Assembly: GCA_946902875.1 (NCBI GenBank)
Contig: OX336355.1
Span: 10,995,347-11,059,346 of the forward strand
DNA from: Nematopogon swammerdamellus
Taxonomy: Eukaryota > Arthropoda > Insecta > Lepidoptera > Adelidae
Direction: 5' to 3'
DNA: 64,000 nt
The translations under genes were made by a program, and so were the position numbers. Position 1 is the stretch's first letter; each line of letters opens with the position of its first letter. A model generated the notes under the pieces. That model was given only the letters and a program-made list of their open reading frames with translations. It ran no database searches and was not told the DNA's origin. Of the stretch, positions 1 through 9,624 are shown piece by piece.

Positions 1-1916
1 TAGCTCATCATCCCAATCTAGTTTGTAGGTCCAACTTTTCTGTAATATTACTTTCGGTATCAGCGTGGTTGGACAAGTAAAGCCAATTGGGTCAAAAATT
101 CTTTGAACAACCGAAAGTAATGCTCTTTTAGTAATTTTATCTTCATTTGTATTCAGCGAGTTCATATTGCAGTAAAGTACGTCATTTTTGCTGTTCCATA
201 TAATTCCAAGTACACTTATGCAAATTTGTTCGCTGTCGGTTTCTTCGCACTGATCTGGTCCAATAACCCATCCTCTCAGATCAAATTGTGCGGATGACAT
301 TAATTCTTTTGACTCAGAAACGAATTTTTTTACTTCATCCACATCATTCACGCTTGTTACGCAGTTGTCTACGTAGAATGATTTCTTCAAGTTCTGTGCA
401 GTTTGTTTTAGCCTTTTTGGACTATTATCAAGATGATGCGATATCGTGGCAGCTAACAGGAATGGACTAGAAGTCACACCAAATACCACACGACGATGTC
501 TACATGTAATTATATCAGTTCTACTCTCATCTTTCCACCACAAAAATCGGAGGTAGTCTCGGTCTTGCTCTGCTAAAGATATCTGTAAAAACGCTTTTTT
601 TATATCTGAAGTTACTCCGATGGCTTTTTTCCTGAATAGAATTATAAGTTTTGGTATCTCTTCCAACATATTTATACCCTTCTCTAGACAGTTATTTAAA
701 GAGTTACCGCTTCTGTCTTTAGCTGAAGCATCGAACACAGGTCGAGTCTTTGTGGTCAAAATTGATTCCTTTATAACGGCTTGGTGTGGCATATAATGAC
801 CAATAATTTTGTCATTCCGTGCTAATTCTATTATTTCCGATTCTAGCCACTCCTTGAAAATTAGGTCATATTCTTTAAACTTGTTGATTGATAGCAACCG
901 TCTCGTTGTAGAATTTAGTCTTTTTCGTGCTAACATATAATTGCTTTCTAATTCTGAATGAGCTTCCTTCCATGGCAGGCATACTTCGTACCTTCCATAT
1001 TCTATCATTTTTATATTTTCCTTAAAATATTCCATTATTTCGGCTTCTGCTTTTTCTTTTATTTTTGTTTCCGCGGGATCATTGATACCCAATGTTTCCA
1101 AGTTCCATAGATTTGTTAAATCATCAATAGGTGGCGCGACATGAAGACAAATAGAATTTGCCGATACATTGTTTGAAGTATGATTTTTTGATTGCTGTGG
1201 ACCTCGCACTGTCCAACCCAGCTTTGTTTCTTTGGCTATTAAGCCATCTTCGTTCAACAGTAAGAAGTTTTTAGTTTCAATTTTTCCTGAAAAATCTGCT
1301 CCGATAAGAATGTCAATATCAGGTACATTACCTTCGCCAAAATCTGTCAATTTGATACCATGTGCTCGAAGTGTAAATAATATGCTCTCGTCATTTACTC
1401 GTGGTAAGTAGCCACAGATCTTTTCTGTATCGTATGCGAGTATTTCAAGTTGGAAAGTACTGGTTTTGTTTTGTAGAGTAAGTTCGTATATATTGTGGTC
1501 AACTTTCTCAGTTTCTATACCTGAAAATAAACTATGTCCCATCTGGTCTGTGCCGATAGGTTTCAAATCCAATCTCTTCACAGTACTTTTCGTTATATAA
1601 GAATGTTGTGAAGCATTGTCTATCAGAACTCGAGCGTTTACTTTACGTCTGTCATTTGTAACGCACACTACCATTGTTTCGAGTAGAGTTGTATTATTCT
1701 TTCGACAAAGCAAAGTTTCTGATTTTTGTGTATCCGTCTTTTCTGGTTTCTTCTCATTCGCCAAATTTGGACACATTATGTATACATGTCGTTTTCCACA
1801 ATTCAGGCATTTAGGATAATTTTTACATTTATTTGCAGTGTGACCAACTTTTACACAAATGAAGCATCCTTTTTTATCTTTCAGCATTTGTATTTTTTCA
1901 TTATATGTAATTTTTT
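1..1916 (-). CDS. pol: BEL/Pao Pol (knuckles, protease, reverse transcriptase), partial
   Basis: Open frame, -1 relative to gag, with no stop down to the window edge. In order: a knuckle CFICVKVGHTANKC (CX2CX4HX4C, about 1858-1817) and a second cysteine/histidine cluster CLNCGKRHVYIMC (about 1809-1771); an aspartic-protease-like LIDNASQHSYIT (about 1626-1590) with DILIGADF downstream (about 1314-1291); then the reverse transcriptase: RPVFDASA (about 744-721), VTSDIKKAFLQI (about 612-577), FGVTSSPF (about 483-460), FYVDN (about 377-363), FDLRGW (about 285-268), LGIIWN (about 207-190) and IFDPIGFTCP (about 99-70). Together these make cDNA from element RNA inside the particle. Oddities are YVDN where YXDD is usual in reverse transcriptases, and DNAS where retroviral proteases have D(S/T)G. 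The end is missing because of the window. Confidence 0.9.
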
Positions 1917-3095
1917 TACTTTGAAACATTCAATCGATCCATGATTTGACTTATCACACCATAAACATAAATTTTGTTTTTCCCATTTCTTTTCTTCTCG
2001 GTGTGTGTCACTTACATGTATTGTTGCAGCAGTTGGTAGTGATATATCTGCTTTTGATCGAAACGTACTTTTAGCTGCTTTCACTCGTTCAATCGTCTCA
2101 ACCTCTTTCTTCATAAAATTTACCAATGACTCGAGACGCTCGTGCAGACTTCTTTCGTAATGTTGACTACTTCTCTCCCAAGCTACGATGATGTCTTCAG
2201 GTAGTGCTGATTCTATAAGAGGATATAACATGGCAGCGTATTTATCTGATGTAACCCCCAGTGACTCCAAAGATCTCAAGTGCGTATTTATTTTGTCATA
2301 CAAACTTCTAAGGTCTACATTTTCAGACATCTTGCTCTGCGATAGAACTATGCTTAGTAGCTCTCTGACATAGTTCTCTATTAATAAATCATCTCTCGCG
2401 AACCTGTTTTTCAGTTGTTCGATTGCCTTTCTGTAGTTGACTCCTGAGGGAGGGAAACTTTCGACCAACTCTCGTGCATTTGTACCTGGTTCTGTAGCCT
2501 GGATCAAATATTGGTACTTGTCATCATCATCGAGCCTCTCATCAAGATCAATCTTCTTAAATTGTCCCCAGAAACTTAGCCAATTCTTTATTTGTCCGTC
2601 AAATTTTTTTAGTTCGATTTTAGGTAATTTGTATCTTCTTTCATACCTTTTAGAGCTGCTAGCGATACTTCGTGTCTCGTAGCCCTCCGGACCAGTGAAT
2701 TGGTTAGTTTTTAATTGTGTTGGTTTTGCAGACGACATAGGCGGTCTCGTCCCATCCATAGTCATATGTGCCATACTTGCTGGCGCTGATAAGTATCGCT
2801 CCGTCTCTCGAGCATCCTGAAACATCTCATAAGTACCTTTACAAGTTGTCCAACGTTCACAGTACTCATAAGTTGACTGCCTCGCTCTAACATATTCTTC
2901 CTCGTAATCATCAGAGTGGCTGTTCAGAATCTCATCCAAGAGTCGCCTGTCCGTGTCTTTCAATTTTTCATGCTCTTCTTTGAGAATGAAAAAAGATGAT
3001 CTTATAACGTGTGGTTCTTCTGCCTCCTCAAATCTTTTTGCAGCTTCTAAGAAGAGCCTTCTCAATATTTTTTGCTCTCTTAGTAGGATATCCAT
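1881..3095 (-). CDS. gag: BEL/Pao Gag (DUF1759-type capsid plus nucleocapsid start)
   Basis: 404 codons from the first ATG after the primer-binding site. Residues about 1-105 are charged and helical. The conserved BEL/Pao Gag core starts near residue 157 (LPKIELKKFDG) and continues through 'NWLSFWGQF' and 'ATEPGTNARELVES'. Near the C-terminus is a CX2CX4HX4C zinc knuckle (C377, C380, H385, C390). Gag proteins of this family form the particle that packages element RNA. The frame ends in TGA (1883-1881) just past this knuckle. Related proteins normally continue into more knuckles and the protease, and that continuation is open here in the -1 frame. The stop therefore marks either a programmed shift or a one-base indel, not necessarily a natural end. 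Confidence 0.9.
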   Translation of the reverse strand: MDILLREQKILRRLFLEAAKRFEEAEEPHVIRSSFFILKEEHEKLKDTDRRLLDEILNSHSDDYEEEYVRARQSTYEYCERWTTCKGTYEMFQDARETERYLSAPASMAHMTMDGTRPPMSSAKPTQLKTNQFTGPEGYETRSIASSSKRYERRYKLPKIELKKFDGQIKNWLSFWGQFKKIDLDERLDDDDKYQYLIQATEPGTNARELVESFPPSGVNYRKAIEQLKNRFARDDLLIENYVRELLSIVLSQSKMSENVDLRSLYDKINTHLRSLESLGVTSDKYAAMLYPLIESALPEDIIVAWERSSQHYERSLHERLESLVNFMKKEVETIERVKAAKSTFRSKADISLPTAATIHVSDTHREEKKWEKQNLCLWCDKSNHGSIECFKVKKLHIMKKYKC

Positions 3096-3135
3096 ATTTC
3101 TTATAATTCCACTTACTTTTTATGGTCCATACTCA

Positions 3136-3149
3136 GTTCACGGTCGCCA
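3136..3149 (-). promoter_or_regulatory. Retrotransposon primer-binding site
   Basis: TGGCGACCGTGAAC on the minus strand, two bases inside the putative LTR end. It starts with TGG (complement of tRNA CCA), as expected for a tRNA-primed element. The tRNA is not assigned here. Confidence 0.7.
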
Positions 3150-3151
3150 GA

Positions 3152-3391
3152 TGTTGTAAATCAAACAACTATAATATTGTTCTAATTTATTTTGATGCTT
3201 TCCTTCAAATAAACGTTTTCTGCATCCTACATTTTCTTTTCAATATATTTTTCAATGTGACATTTTCAAGACAGACATTTAATATTTTTTCTCTAAATTC
3301 AAAAATGGAACAACTACAGTACACTACACTGCACTGCATTGACACAATATTACACACACACACATGTTTGATCCCACTGACTAACTAAACA
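3152..3391 (-). repeat. Putative 5' LTR of the BEL/Pao element
   Basis: About 240 bp bounded by TGTT…AACA, lying directly outside the primer-binding site. The inner edge is well placed. The outer edge (3391) is chosen only because it restores the inverted TGTT/AACA ends. The partner LTR is outside the window, so neither length nor target duplication can be confirmed. Confidence 0.55.
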
Positions 3392-3935
3392 GTGGTTTAA
3401 TCAGGGAGTCATAATATCGCCAGACTTCATTGTATGTATGACTTTATATTTGTTATTGCTTTGTAACTAGGCTGTATGTCTGCTAAATAAATAAATAAAG
3501 CTGAATCAATTTAACTACAGAAATGCTGTTTCAATTGCCGCTTCACATCATTCCAGCACAACAGCGGTAAACGGGAAAAGTAGAATCCGTCTCAGTTTCC
3601 CTAATCATACCCGTCCTCACACAAATGTATCCGCGGACTTTAATGCCAGGTTTTCAGTGCTTCCGCCGCTCTTTCAGGACCCACACAATGCACTGCCATT
3701 TGTTTATTTGTAAGAAACTGCATAAAGGAAAGACGACGTCGTTGATGTGCGAATGATAGAGACAGGCAACTTTTATTTTCTTAGTCATTATTTTTATTTA
3801 AGTTCAATGCTGTTAATCGCACCGAAATAATTAAAAAGCTTTTGGCCTATATTGTATTTAGTTCGCTTTAATATCTTTACTACACGTAGTGCTAAACCGA
3901 TTTACATACAGTTTTTACTAATGAAATATGATTTT
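3392..3935. other. No gene seen; AT-rich flank
   Basis: A run of AATA repeats (about 3484-3500) could be the tail of an old LINE insertion. Nothing else is recognisable. Confidence 0.4.
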
Positions 3936-3949
3936 TTATGTTAATACGG

Positions 3950-4215
3950 ATGTAAGTGGAAGAGTCGGGAAGGGTCGCCCGAGACGCACGTACCTAGACC
4001 AGATCGGGTATGTGCTCAAAAAGCGTGAAGTGCGTAGTACCCGTAACTGACGAGCTAAGCATGTATGAAGAACATTATGTGTAAGCATGTATGAAGCACG
4101 TAAGCATGTATGAAGAACATTATGTGTAAGAGGCGGCAGAGGTGTGTCAGGATCGTGGCACGTGCAGATCCGTTGTCTCTGCCTAACCCACTGGGAACTA
4201 GGCGTGACGCTAAGA
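3950..4215 (+). mobile_element. Decayed non-LTR retrotransposon 3' end (RTE-like C-terminus)
   Basis: Forward reading shows [12 protein letters not shown] followed by several stops, then nucleotide similarity to the same tail at 42048-42275 (GTGTCAGGATCGTGGCACGT, CGTTGTCTCTGCCTA). The middle carries a local duplication of about 26 bp containing CATGTATGAAGAACATTATG. It is a 5'-truncated, inactive relic. Confidence 0.65.
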
Positions 4216-4427
4216 ATGTATGTGTGCAAATGTGATGCATCTTGAAATATGGTCGTCTATGTATTGTCATGCTATATTTTCCATGGGGCCGACCAATTAA
4301 TCAAAACTATGCGAGAGGCGCGGGATAAATATATCTGCGTCATGCAAAGCAACGTACTAGCCTAGGAATTAAACAATTATTTTTATTCGTACTCTGGCTA
4401 ATCCTAATATGTTTTATAAAGATACTA

Positions 4428-4660
4428 GCCTTTGCGCACGGCTTCGCTTGCGTGAAATTCGTATTTAAAAAGAAGAAAGTAAGTAAGCCCGCTACCGTAC
4501 CTTTATTTCGGCGCGCGGAACAATCGGTTTGTATGAGAGCCACATCTTAGGATAACCGGAACTGAATTTTATTAGCCTATCCTGTGTCCCGTATAATCAA
4601 AAGTGCTTGTAATAAGTTTCATCGAATTCGGATGATCGGTTTAAGAGTTATGGAGGAACA
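4428..4660 (-). mobile_element. Helitron-like non-autonomous fragment
   Basis: Starts at ACTAGCCTTTGCGCACGGC, a diverged form of the reverse-complement Helitron 3' end, and shares the block around ATCCTGTGTC and CATCGAATTCGGATGAT with the opposite-strand copy at 52480-52620. Diverged and partial. Confidence 0.5.
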
Positions 4661-4662
4661 TA

Positions 4663-4752
4663 AATACATAGTTCACCCTGTGTTATGGGCTGACATCACG
4701 GATGTTGTAGGTGATGTAGCCAACCGTGTCAGGTTCCATAAAAAAAAAAAAA
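4663..4752 (+). mobile_element. Family D retroposon 3' end with poly(A)
   Basis: About 90 bp ending GTGTCAGGTTCCATAAAAAA. The same tail recurs at 46400-46530 and 58250-58480 (plus) and at 6070-6330, 11820-12030, 13390-13500, 46119-46380 and 62300-62365 (minus). The A-rich end gives the orientation. Confidence 0.65.
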
Positions 4753-4759
4753 CATACAG

Positions 4760-5840
4760 AAAAATTTGTTTTAGTATACATTACTACAGACGCAGTGTCT
4801 CATAAAAAAATATAACTTACACCATGACCATCCCTTACAGATTTATTATTAGTATTGATATAAAAAAAAACTTGCCACGAACTTTGTTCACACAGAGATG
4901 GTTTCGTAGCCATTTCCTTCTTGCACGCATAGCGAGTGTGCATAGCGACCGGTGTACCCGTGACAGACAGACGGACGGATGGACGGACACCTTACCGATT
5001 TTATAAGGGTCCCTGCAAGCCTGTCGCTGGCTAAGGATCCCTAATAGTGATGCATGAACGAAATGTTGCTTTCAGTTAGTTTTATAAAAGAGCGCACGGA
5101 AAATGTGTCTATTTTTTTTTAACAAGTTTTGCAAAATTCTAGAATCAACTTTTCAAGTGACAAGCTTCGGTGCCTTTCTGAAGAATGTTTACATCGATGA
5201 GCGACGGCATCACATCGGTGCTATGAAGCAGGACTTAGTCGGCCGGGGGACAATGGCGGAGGATCAAAGCACTTTGAAGACTCGATGATAGTTGGAAATG
5301 AGGTTTACATTTGCATTCAGAAGTTGGAAAACTGTGGAATAAATTAAAATTAAATTTTAACTATGAAATATCATTGAATATAATAAAAAATATTACGGTT
5401 TTACTCGCGGTCGATTATCTGAGCGATGCGGCTCAACGTTTCGTGCCAAACGTATGGCTTCATGAGCACTCTTACCGGCGTGACGGTTGATAGAGAACTT
5501 TACTTCATACATAATATTATGAGTCGCGTGCCCCGCTCCGCTACAGTGGAATGCCACATAGATTTATAACGAAACTAAATCGACACAATAATATAAAAGG
5601 CATATTATCTGTTTTCTTTCGTAGGCCAACAAACTGAGTTAATCCAATACATTTTGTTCAAAATACGACGATCATCATTGAGAAAACTCTACTACTAAGT
5701 GAGAGTATATACTCTACGATACGATTGCAAAGTATATGTACGTACAAATATAGAAACTAATATATATCTACGGATATATGGAATGGTTATGTGTAGAGAT
5801 GTAACATAAAGAAATCGCATAGAGCCGACAGGATTCAGAG
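4760..5840. other. No gene seen
   Basis: Low-complexity and AT-rich sequence, with a GACAGACAGACGGACGG stretch at about 4963-4990 resembling the internal part of family G. The open frames here are short and have no recognisable motifs. Confidence 0.4.
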
Positions 5841-5979
5841 TAAATTGACACCATCAGATCGCTTCCGCCACCGCTATCGAATCTGCCACCCTTGGTCGCG
5901 CAGAGCAATGAGCTTACTCAGAGAAGTAGCCAGGTCTGATATAAAACAACACAACACAACCGCTAGCCCATTACATCCA

Positions 5980-6345
5980 CTCGTGTCGGATCCAGCTGTC
6001 GTGCCAGTGCTTCCGTTTGGGCGTGCCGGCTACACAGAACTTTATGGTAAACAAGTATTGTTTAAAGGTGTTTTTTTTTGCAAACTGACACGGTTGGCTA
6101 CATCACCTACAACATCCGAGATGTCAGCATATAACACCGGGTGAACTTGGTGCCACGTCAGTACTTCCCTTCGGTCGTGCCGGCTACACTGAACTGGACG
6201 GAAAGCACAAACTATTTACGCAGTTTCGATCGACCTTTCATTCAGTGCGGTGGTTCCGACCCGGGCGGGTTCAACCCATCCAAATAGTTATATAAGAAGG
6301 GAGTCATATCCCGTGTTTGTAACTATTTTCATTCAGGGCGATGCA
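5980..6345 (-). mobile_element. Two family D copies, head to tail
   Basis: A fragment at about 5990-6055 (GCTTCCGTTTGGGCGTGCCGG) is followed by a longer copy starting with a T-run at 6069, then AACTGACACGGTTGGCTACA and continuing to the GAAGGGAGTCATATCCC block. Both are reversed relative to the poly(A) orientation. Confidence 0.6.
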
Positions 6346-6674
6346 ACCTTATCTCTTAGTAAGGAAAGGTGATGAACCTACAATTTTACGTGTAATCCGA
6401 ACCATGGGGCTGCAAACTCGCATATTGTTGTATTCTATTTATTTTCAGTAATATAACAAAGATATTACGAATAACATATTTAGTAATTGACTTTCCATCA
6501 TATCAAGTGCGTTGAGTTCCATGGAAGAGGGGGGGTTTTTTCCCCCACTAGTTCCACGACGGAAATAGGCAATGGAACTACTGGGACCGACTGTTACTAC
6601 GTCTTGTACCTAGTCAGTCTTACATAATTGTTATGTTAATACGTATGTGTTTACATAATAGATATATATATATA

Positions 6675-7059
6675 TGTCGGAGCACACAGGGTAGGTTTCT
6701 TGGGCGGCAGGGTTGGGCGGCAGCACAGCCTTGATTTCCGCCCAATCCTCTTCAACTAGGGTGTAGGCGCTGTAGCTCGAGCAACCCTTACACAAGACAC
6801 TATGCACTTTCCAGGTAGGTACACTGAACAACAGATACAATCAGGAAGACCGCAGTCGCAGGTGCAAGCTGGCAAGTTCGTGAGGAATGCGCGCATGCGC
6901 CGCGTCACAGGCACGTCCGAGGTTAGACCACAGATTTGTTAGACTGTTATTGTTCAGCCACGTATCGCGCGCGTTGGTCCTTTCCTCTCCTCGCACGCCG
7001 CACCCCTCACGACCATGCCCAGGAACCTTGTCCAACGCTCCTGAGCTCACACTCCGACA
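6675..7059. repeat. Solo LTR in a TATATA target
   Basis: 385 bp bounded by TGTCGGAG … CTCCGACA, a perfect 8-bp terminal inverted repeat. TATATA lies immediately on both sides (6669-6674 and 7060-7065), which fits a 4- to 6-bp target duplication. No internal region or partner LTR is nearby, so this is a solo LTR formed by recombination. Its ends resemble those of the LTR pair at 28879 and 35262, which sits at the same target sequence, but the interior is different. Short open frames inside it are not genes. Confidence 0.7.
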
Positions 7060-7237
7060 TATATATGTAACCCGCCTAGTTTTATCTAATAAGAGGTTTT
7101 TCACCCCGAGCCGGAATCAGTTACGTGGTTGTTGGTACGGAAACCTAGATAGTTTCTTGTATACATCACCACCTCGATATACAAGATATACGTAACAAAC
7201 TTGTTAGTATTATATGTTCATTTGTTAAAGTAATGCG

Positions 7238-7284
7238 GAAGACTACCTATGTCCAGCAGTGGAACATGATGATAATGATGATGA
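7238..7284 (+). mobile_element. RTE-type LINE tail remnant
   Basis: CCTATGTCCAGCAGTGGA followed by a degenerate GATGAT run is the same 3' end seen, better preserved, at 24181-24230 on the minus strand. Confidence 0.6.
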
Positions 7285-7701
7285 AAGTAATGCAAGCCAA
7301 TGGGCATCGAACGCCTTTCACAAACTACGCAAAGCCCTCCACTACGTCACAAGCTGTCCAAAAGCCACGCGTTCATTGCCAATGTTGCCACTACTGAAAT
7401 GTTGAGTTCTCTATCAGTTTGAACGACTCATCGGCAACAGCACTTGTCGTCTGATTGCGCGACTGTCGAGTAGCGTCCGTAAACTTTTACGATCTACATC
7501 CGAAACAATTACCGACTCCTATTCGACCCTGCGCCCTTCCTTCACTTCGCAGGGTACATTACTCTGTTCAGGGTAACGTTATTGAGCCAGTTGCACCTAC
7601 TTACTAGTATCTGTACTAGTAGGTATCTAGTTTGAATGACACTATATTTGAGATGGAATATTTTATATTTTTTTTATTTCTTGGTGGGATTTATTTCTTG
7701 G

Positions 7702-7774
7702 GAGTACCAATCTGCTAACTCTATGGTTCAAACTTACCAAAAGTTTGAACCATAGAGTAAGCAGATTGGTACTC
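7702..7774. repeat. Near-perfect 34-bp hairpin, 5-nt loop
   Basis: Arms 7702-7735 and 7741-7774 are reverse complements with a single mismatch. The loop is ACCAA. It could be a miniature foldback element or a source of hairpin RNA. There is no gene around it. Confidence 0.8.
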
Positions 7775-8355
7775 TTCTCTAAACACATATTTACTAAGTA
7801 TTATAATATAAATAAATGGATATAATATTAAAGTTTGGTTCTTAAATATTGCATACAATTTTCTCTAATATAAGGTTTATATAATGTTTGGGTGTGGTCG
7901 TAATGTTGGAAGCACAGCCCGCGTAATAATTGTTTATTGTTAAATTTTTTCTGAAACTGAAAACTGAAAATCTAGTCAAGTTAGGAGATTCAGAGCAAGC
8001 TATTCAATCGCTTGTCTTATTTGTGTCTCGTTCTTGCTATGTAAATTATTTCACGATGCCTGGTGTTATTTTTATAAATACAGTTAGTAATATTGTCAAT
8101 TGTATTTCAGCTAGAAGCGATATTTCCGAAGGATAATCCATCAAACCGAATGTAACAAATTCTCTAATTCCCCCAAACGGAACGCAATTTGTCAACGTAT
8201 CAAATGGCAACCCTTCCTTTGTCCGTCGGCTTGTGCACAGACTTGTGCTTCTACGTGGAAAGTCACATGTTAGATCGAGCTTTTGAAAGTGGTGCGCTAT
8301 TAATTTAAGATTACATTCTTCTACTAATTTACTTACATACTAGTCGTCTGTTTCT

Positions 8356-8501
8356 GGTTTGCACTTACCTCGGCCCGCGCTTCCTCACTTCGCGCCTCAC
8401 GCTACACACGCTGACGCCTAGCATTTCCTCCAAGGCTAGGCGTCAGCGGGTGTAGCGTGAGGGGCGAAGTGCGGAAGCGCGGGCCGAGGTAAGTGCAAAC
8501 C
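8356..8501. repeat. GC-rich foldback, 67-bp arms
   Basis: Left arm 8356-8422 and right arm 8435-8501 pair almost completely around a 12-nt loop. The pairing extends weakly outward through the T-rich and A-rich flanks. It is much more GC-rich than its surroundings, like the unrelated foldback at 40036-40210. Confidence 0.75.
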
Positions 8502-8799
8502 AAAAAAAGACAAGTAATAATTACATACTTATTATTTTTATTACTATTTATACTTGTAAACTATTTCAGTTCTATACATTTAAATATTCCTAACAATGCA
8601 AAATCTTCTCTGTAAAAAATGTACCTCACTGGGAAAGGGTGTGAAGTTATGTACCTGTGTAGAAAAAGTAGGACCTTTTAGTTAGAATTGTAGAGCCAAT
8701 TCGATTATCAGTGTGTTTAATTAACGGCATTGGTTCAACTGTATAAACCTAACAAGTAGTTTAAGATTTATCAATAACTATATTATGTTTATATTATTT

Positions 8800-8990
8800 A
8801 AGTCACCTTGGCATCTTCCACCGAGGGATGCAGCAGGTGGGTCTTCGTGCCTTATTTGCCACTTGATAGTTTATCTTGTCCTAAACTTTGCTAAACGTGG
8901 TGGTCGGTGCTGTGCTGTTTACAAGAGCACTTGCAGCACAACACCGATTACTCTGCTTACTCAGATTTTCGGCATACAGTGTGTGGTATA
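8800..8990 (+). mobile_element. Family E repeat copy
   Basis: Shares GGTGGGTCTTCGTGCCTTA, CTAAACGTGGTGGTCGGTG and CAGCACAACACCGATTACT with 11100-11350, and in part with 43900-44140 and 48875-49050. Non-coding. Confidence 0.6.
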
Positions 8991-9366
8991 TGTATGAAAT
9001 TTATTAAGGTCCTTCTCATTGAATAAAATTCATTGCTTAGAAATTCGCAAAACTGTATCATTTGATTAGTTTAACGTTGACCCAATAAAACTAGACCCAT
9101 AGTGTCGAACTCTACTAGCCCGTAGTTCGTGAGCGTATCAAAGCAGAAAAATAAATGGACAAACAGGACCCAATCCTTGCAGGATGGGACATGAGACGGA
9201 ACCAACCAATTTGTCAACTGGAGATAACAAGGTAATGTAACACCGAACCAGTAAGTACGTCTGTCCAAAGTGTGTGCTTGTAGAATCTGAATGAACAGTT
9301 CCATAAACGTGAAACCTGGCGAACGTCAATACAGGTAGCTAGTCAAATATTGAGGATCAATTTTTT

Positions 9367-9622
9367 TAGGTTTCCGTACCCCGTCACTATATACAATGTC
9401 TGTCTGTCTGTCTGTCCGTCCGTCCGTCCATCCATCCGTCCGCCCGTTCGTCCGTCCGTCCGTTCGATAGCTGTATCTTTAGAACCTTTATAGTTAGCCG
9501 ATTGAAATTATCACAGAATATGTGTTATTTTAGCGGATAAAACATCAACTAATAAAACATTTAATTTTTTTTGTGGGGCAGAAACCTCGGGGCGCGAGTC
9601 CGACTCGCGCTTGGCCGTTTTT
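9367..9622 (+). repeat. Family G dispersed repeat (full-length type)
   Basis: Starts GGTTTCCGTACCCCG, contains a GTCT/GTCC simple array (9400-9470), the block CACAGAATATGTGTTATTTT, and ends GCGAGTCCGACTCGCGCTTGGCCG. Other copies or parts: 16541-16790, 19240-19460, 22270-22610, 36465-36860, 45085-45350. The palindromic GAGTCCGACTC near the end is characteristic of the family. Confidence 0.65.
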
Positions 9623-9624
9623 TT

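Larger units (their letters stand above)
1..3391 (-). mobile_element. BEL/Pao LTR retrotransposon, 5' part, cut by window edge
   Basis: Read on the minus strand, the order is putative 5' LTR (3391-3152), primer-binding site (3149-3136), short leader, gag (3095-1881), then pol in the -1 frame running off the window at base 1. The family is assigned from the gag core 'LPKIELKKFDG…NWLSFW', the CCHC knuckles, a DNAS protease-like motif, and BEL/Pao reverse-transcriptase blocks (RPVFDASA, VTSDIKKAF, FGVTSSPF, FDLRGW, IFDPIG). I read the pol frame codon by codon from about 1916 to 1 and found no stop, so this is a recent or still competent copy. RNase H, integrase and the 3' LTR would lie outside the window. 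Confidence 0.93.

Noticed and set aside
1616..2682. Plus-strand frames over the BEL/Pao element
   Set aside because: Antisense by-products of gag and pol.
6841..7195. Two overlapping frames of 87 and 102 codons
   Set aside because: They lie inside or across the solo LTR and have no motif.
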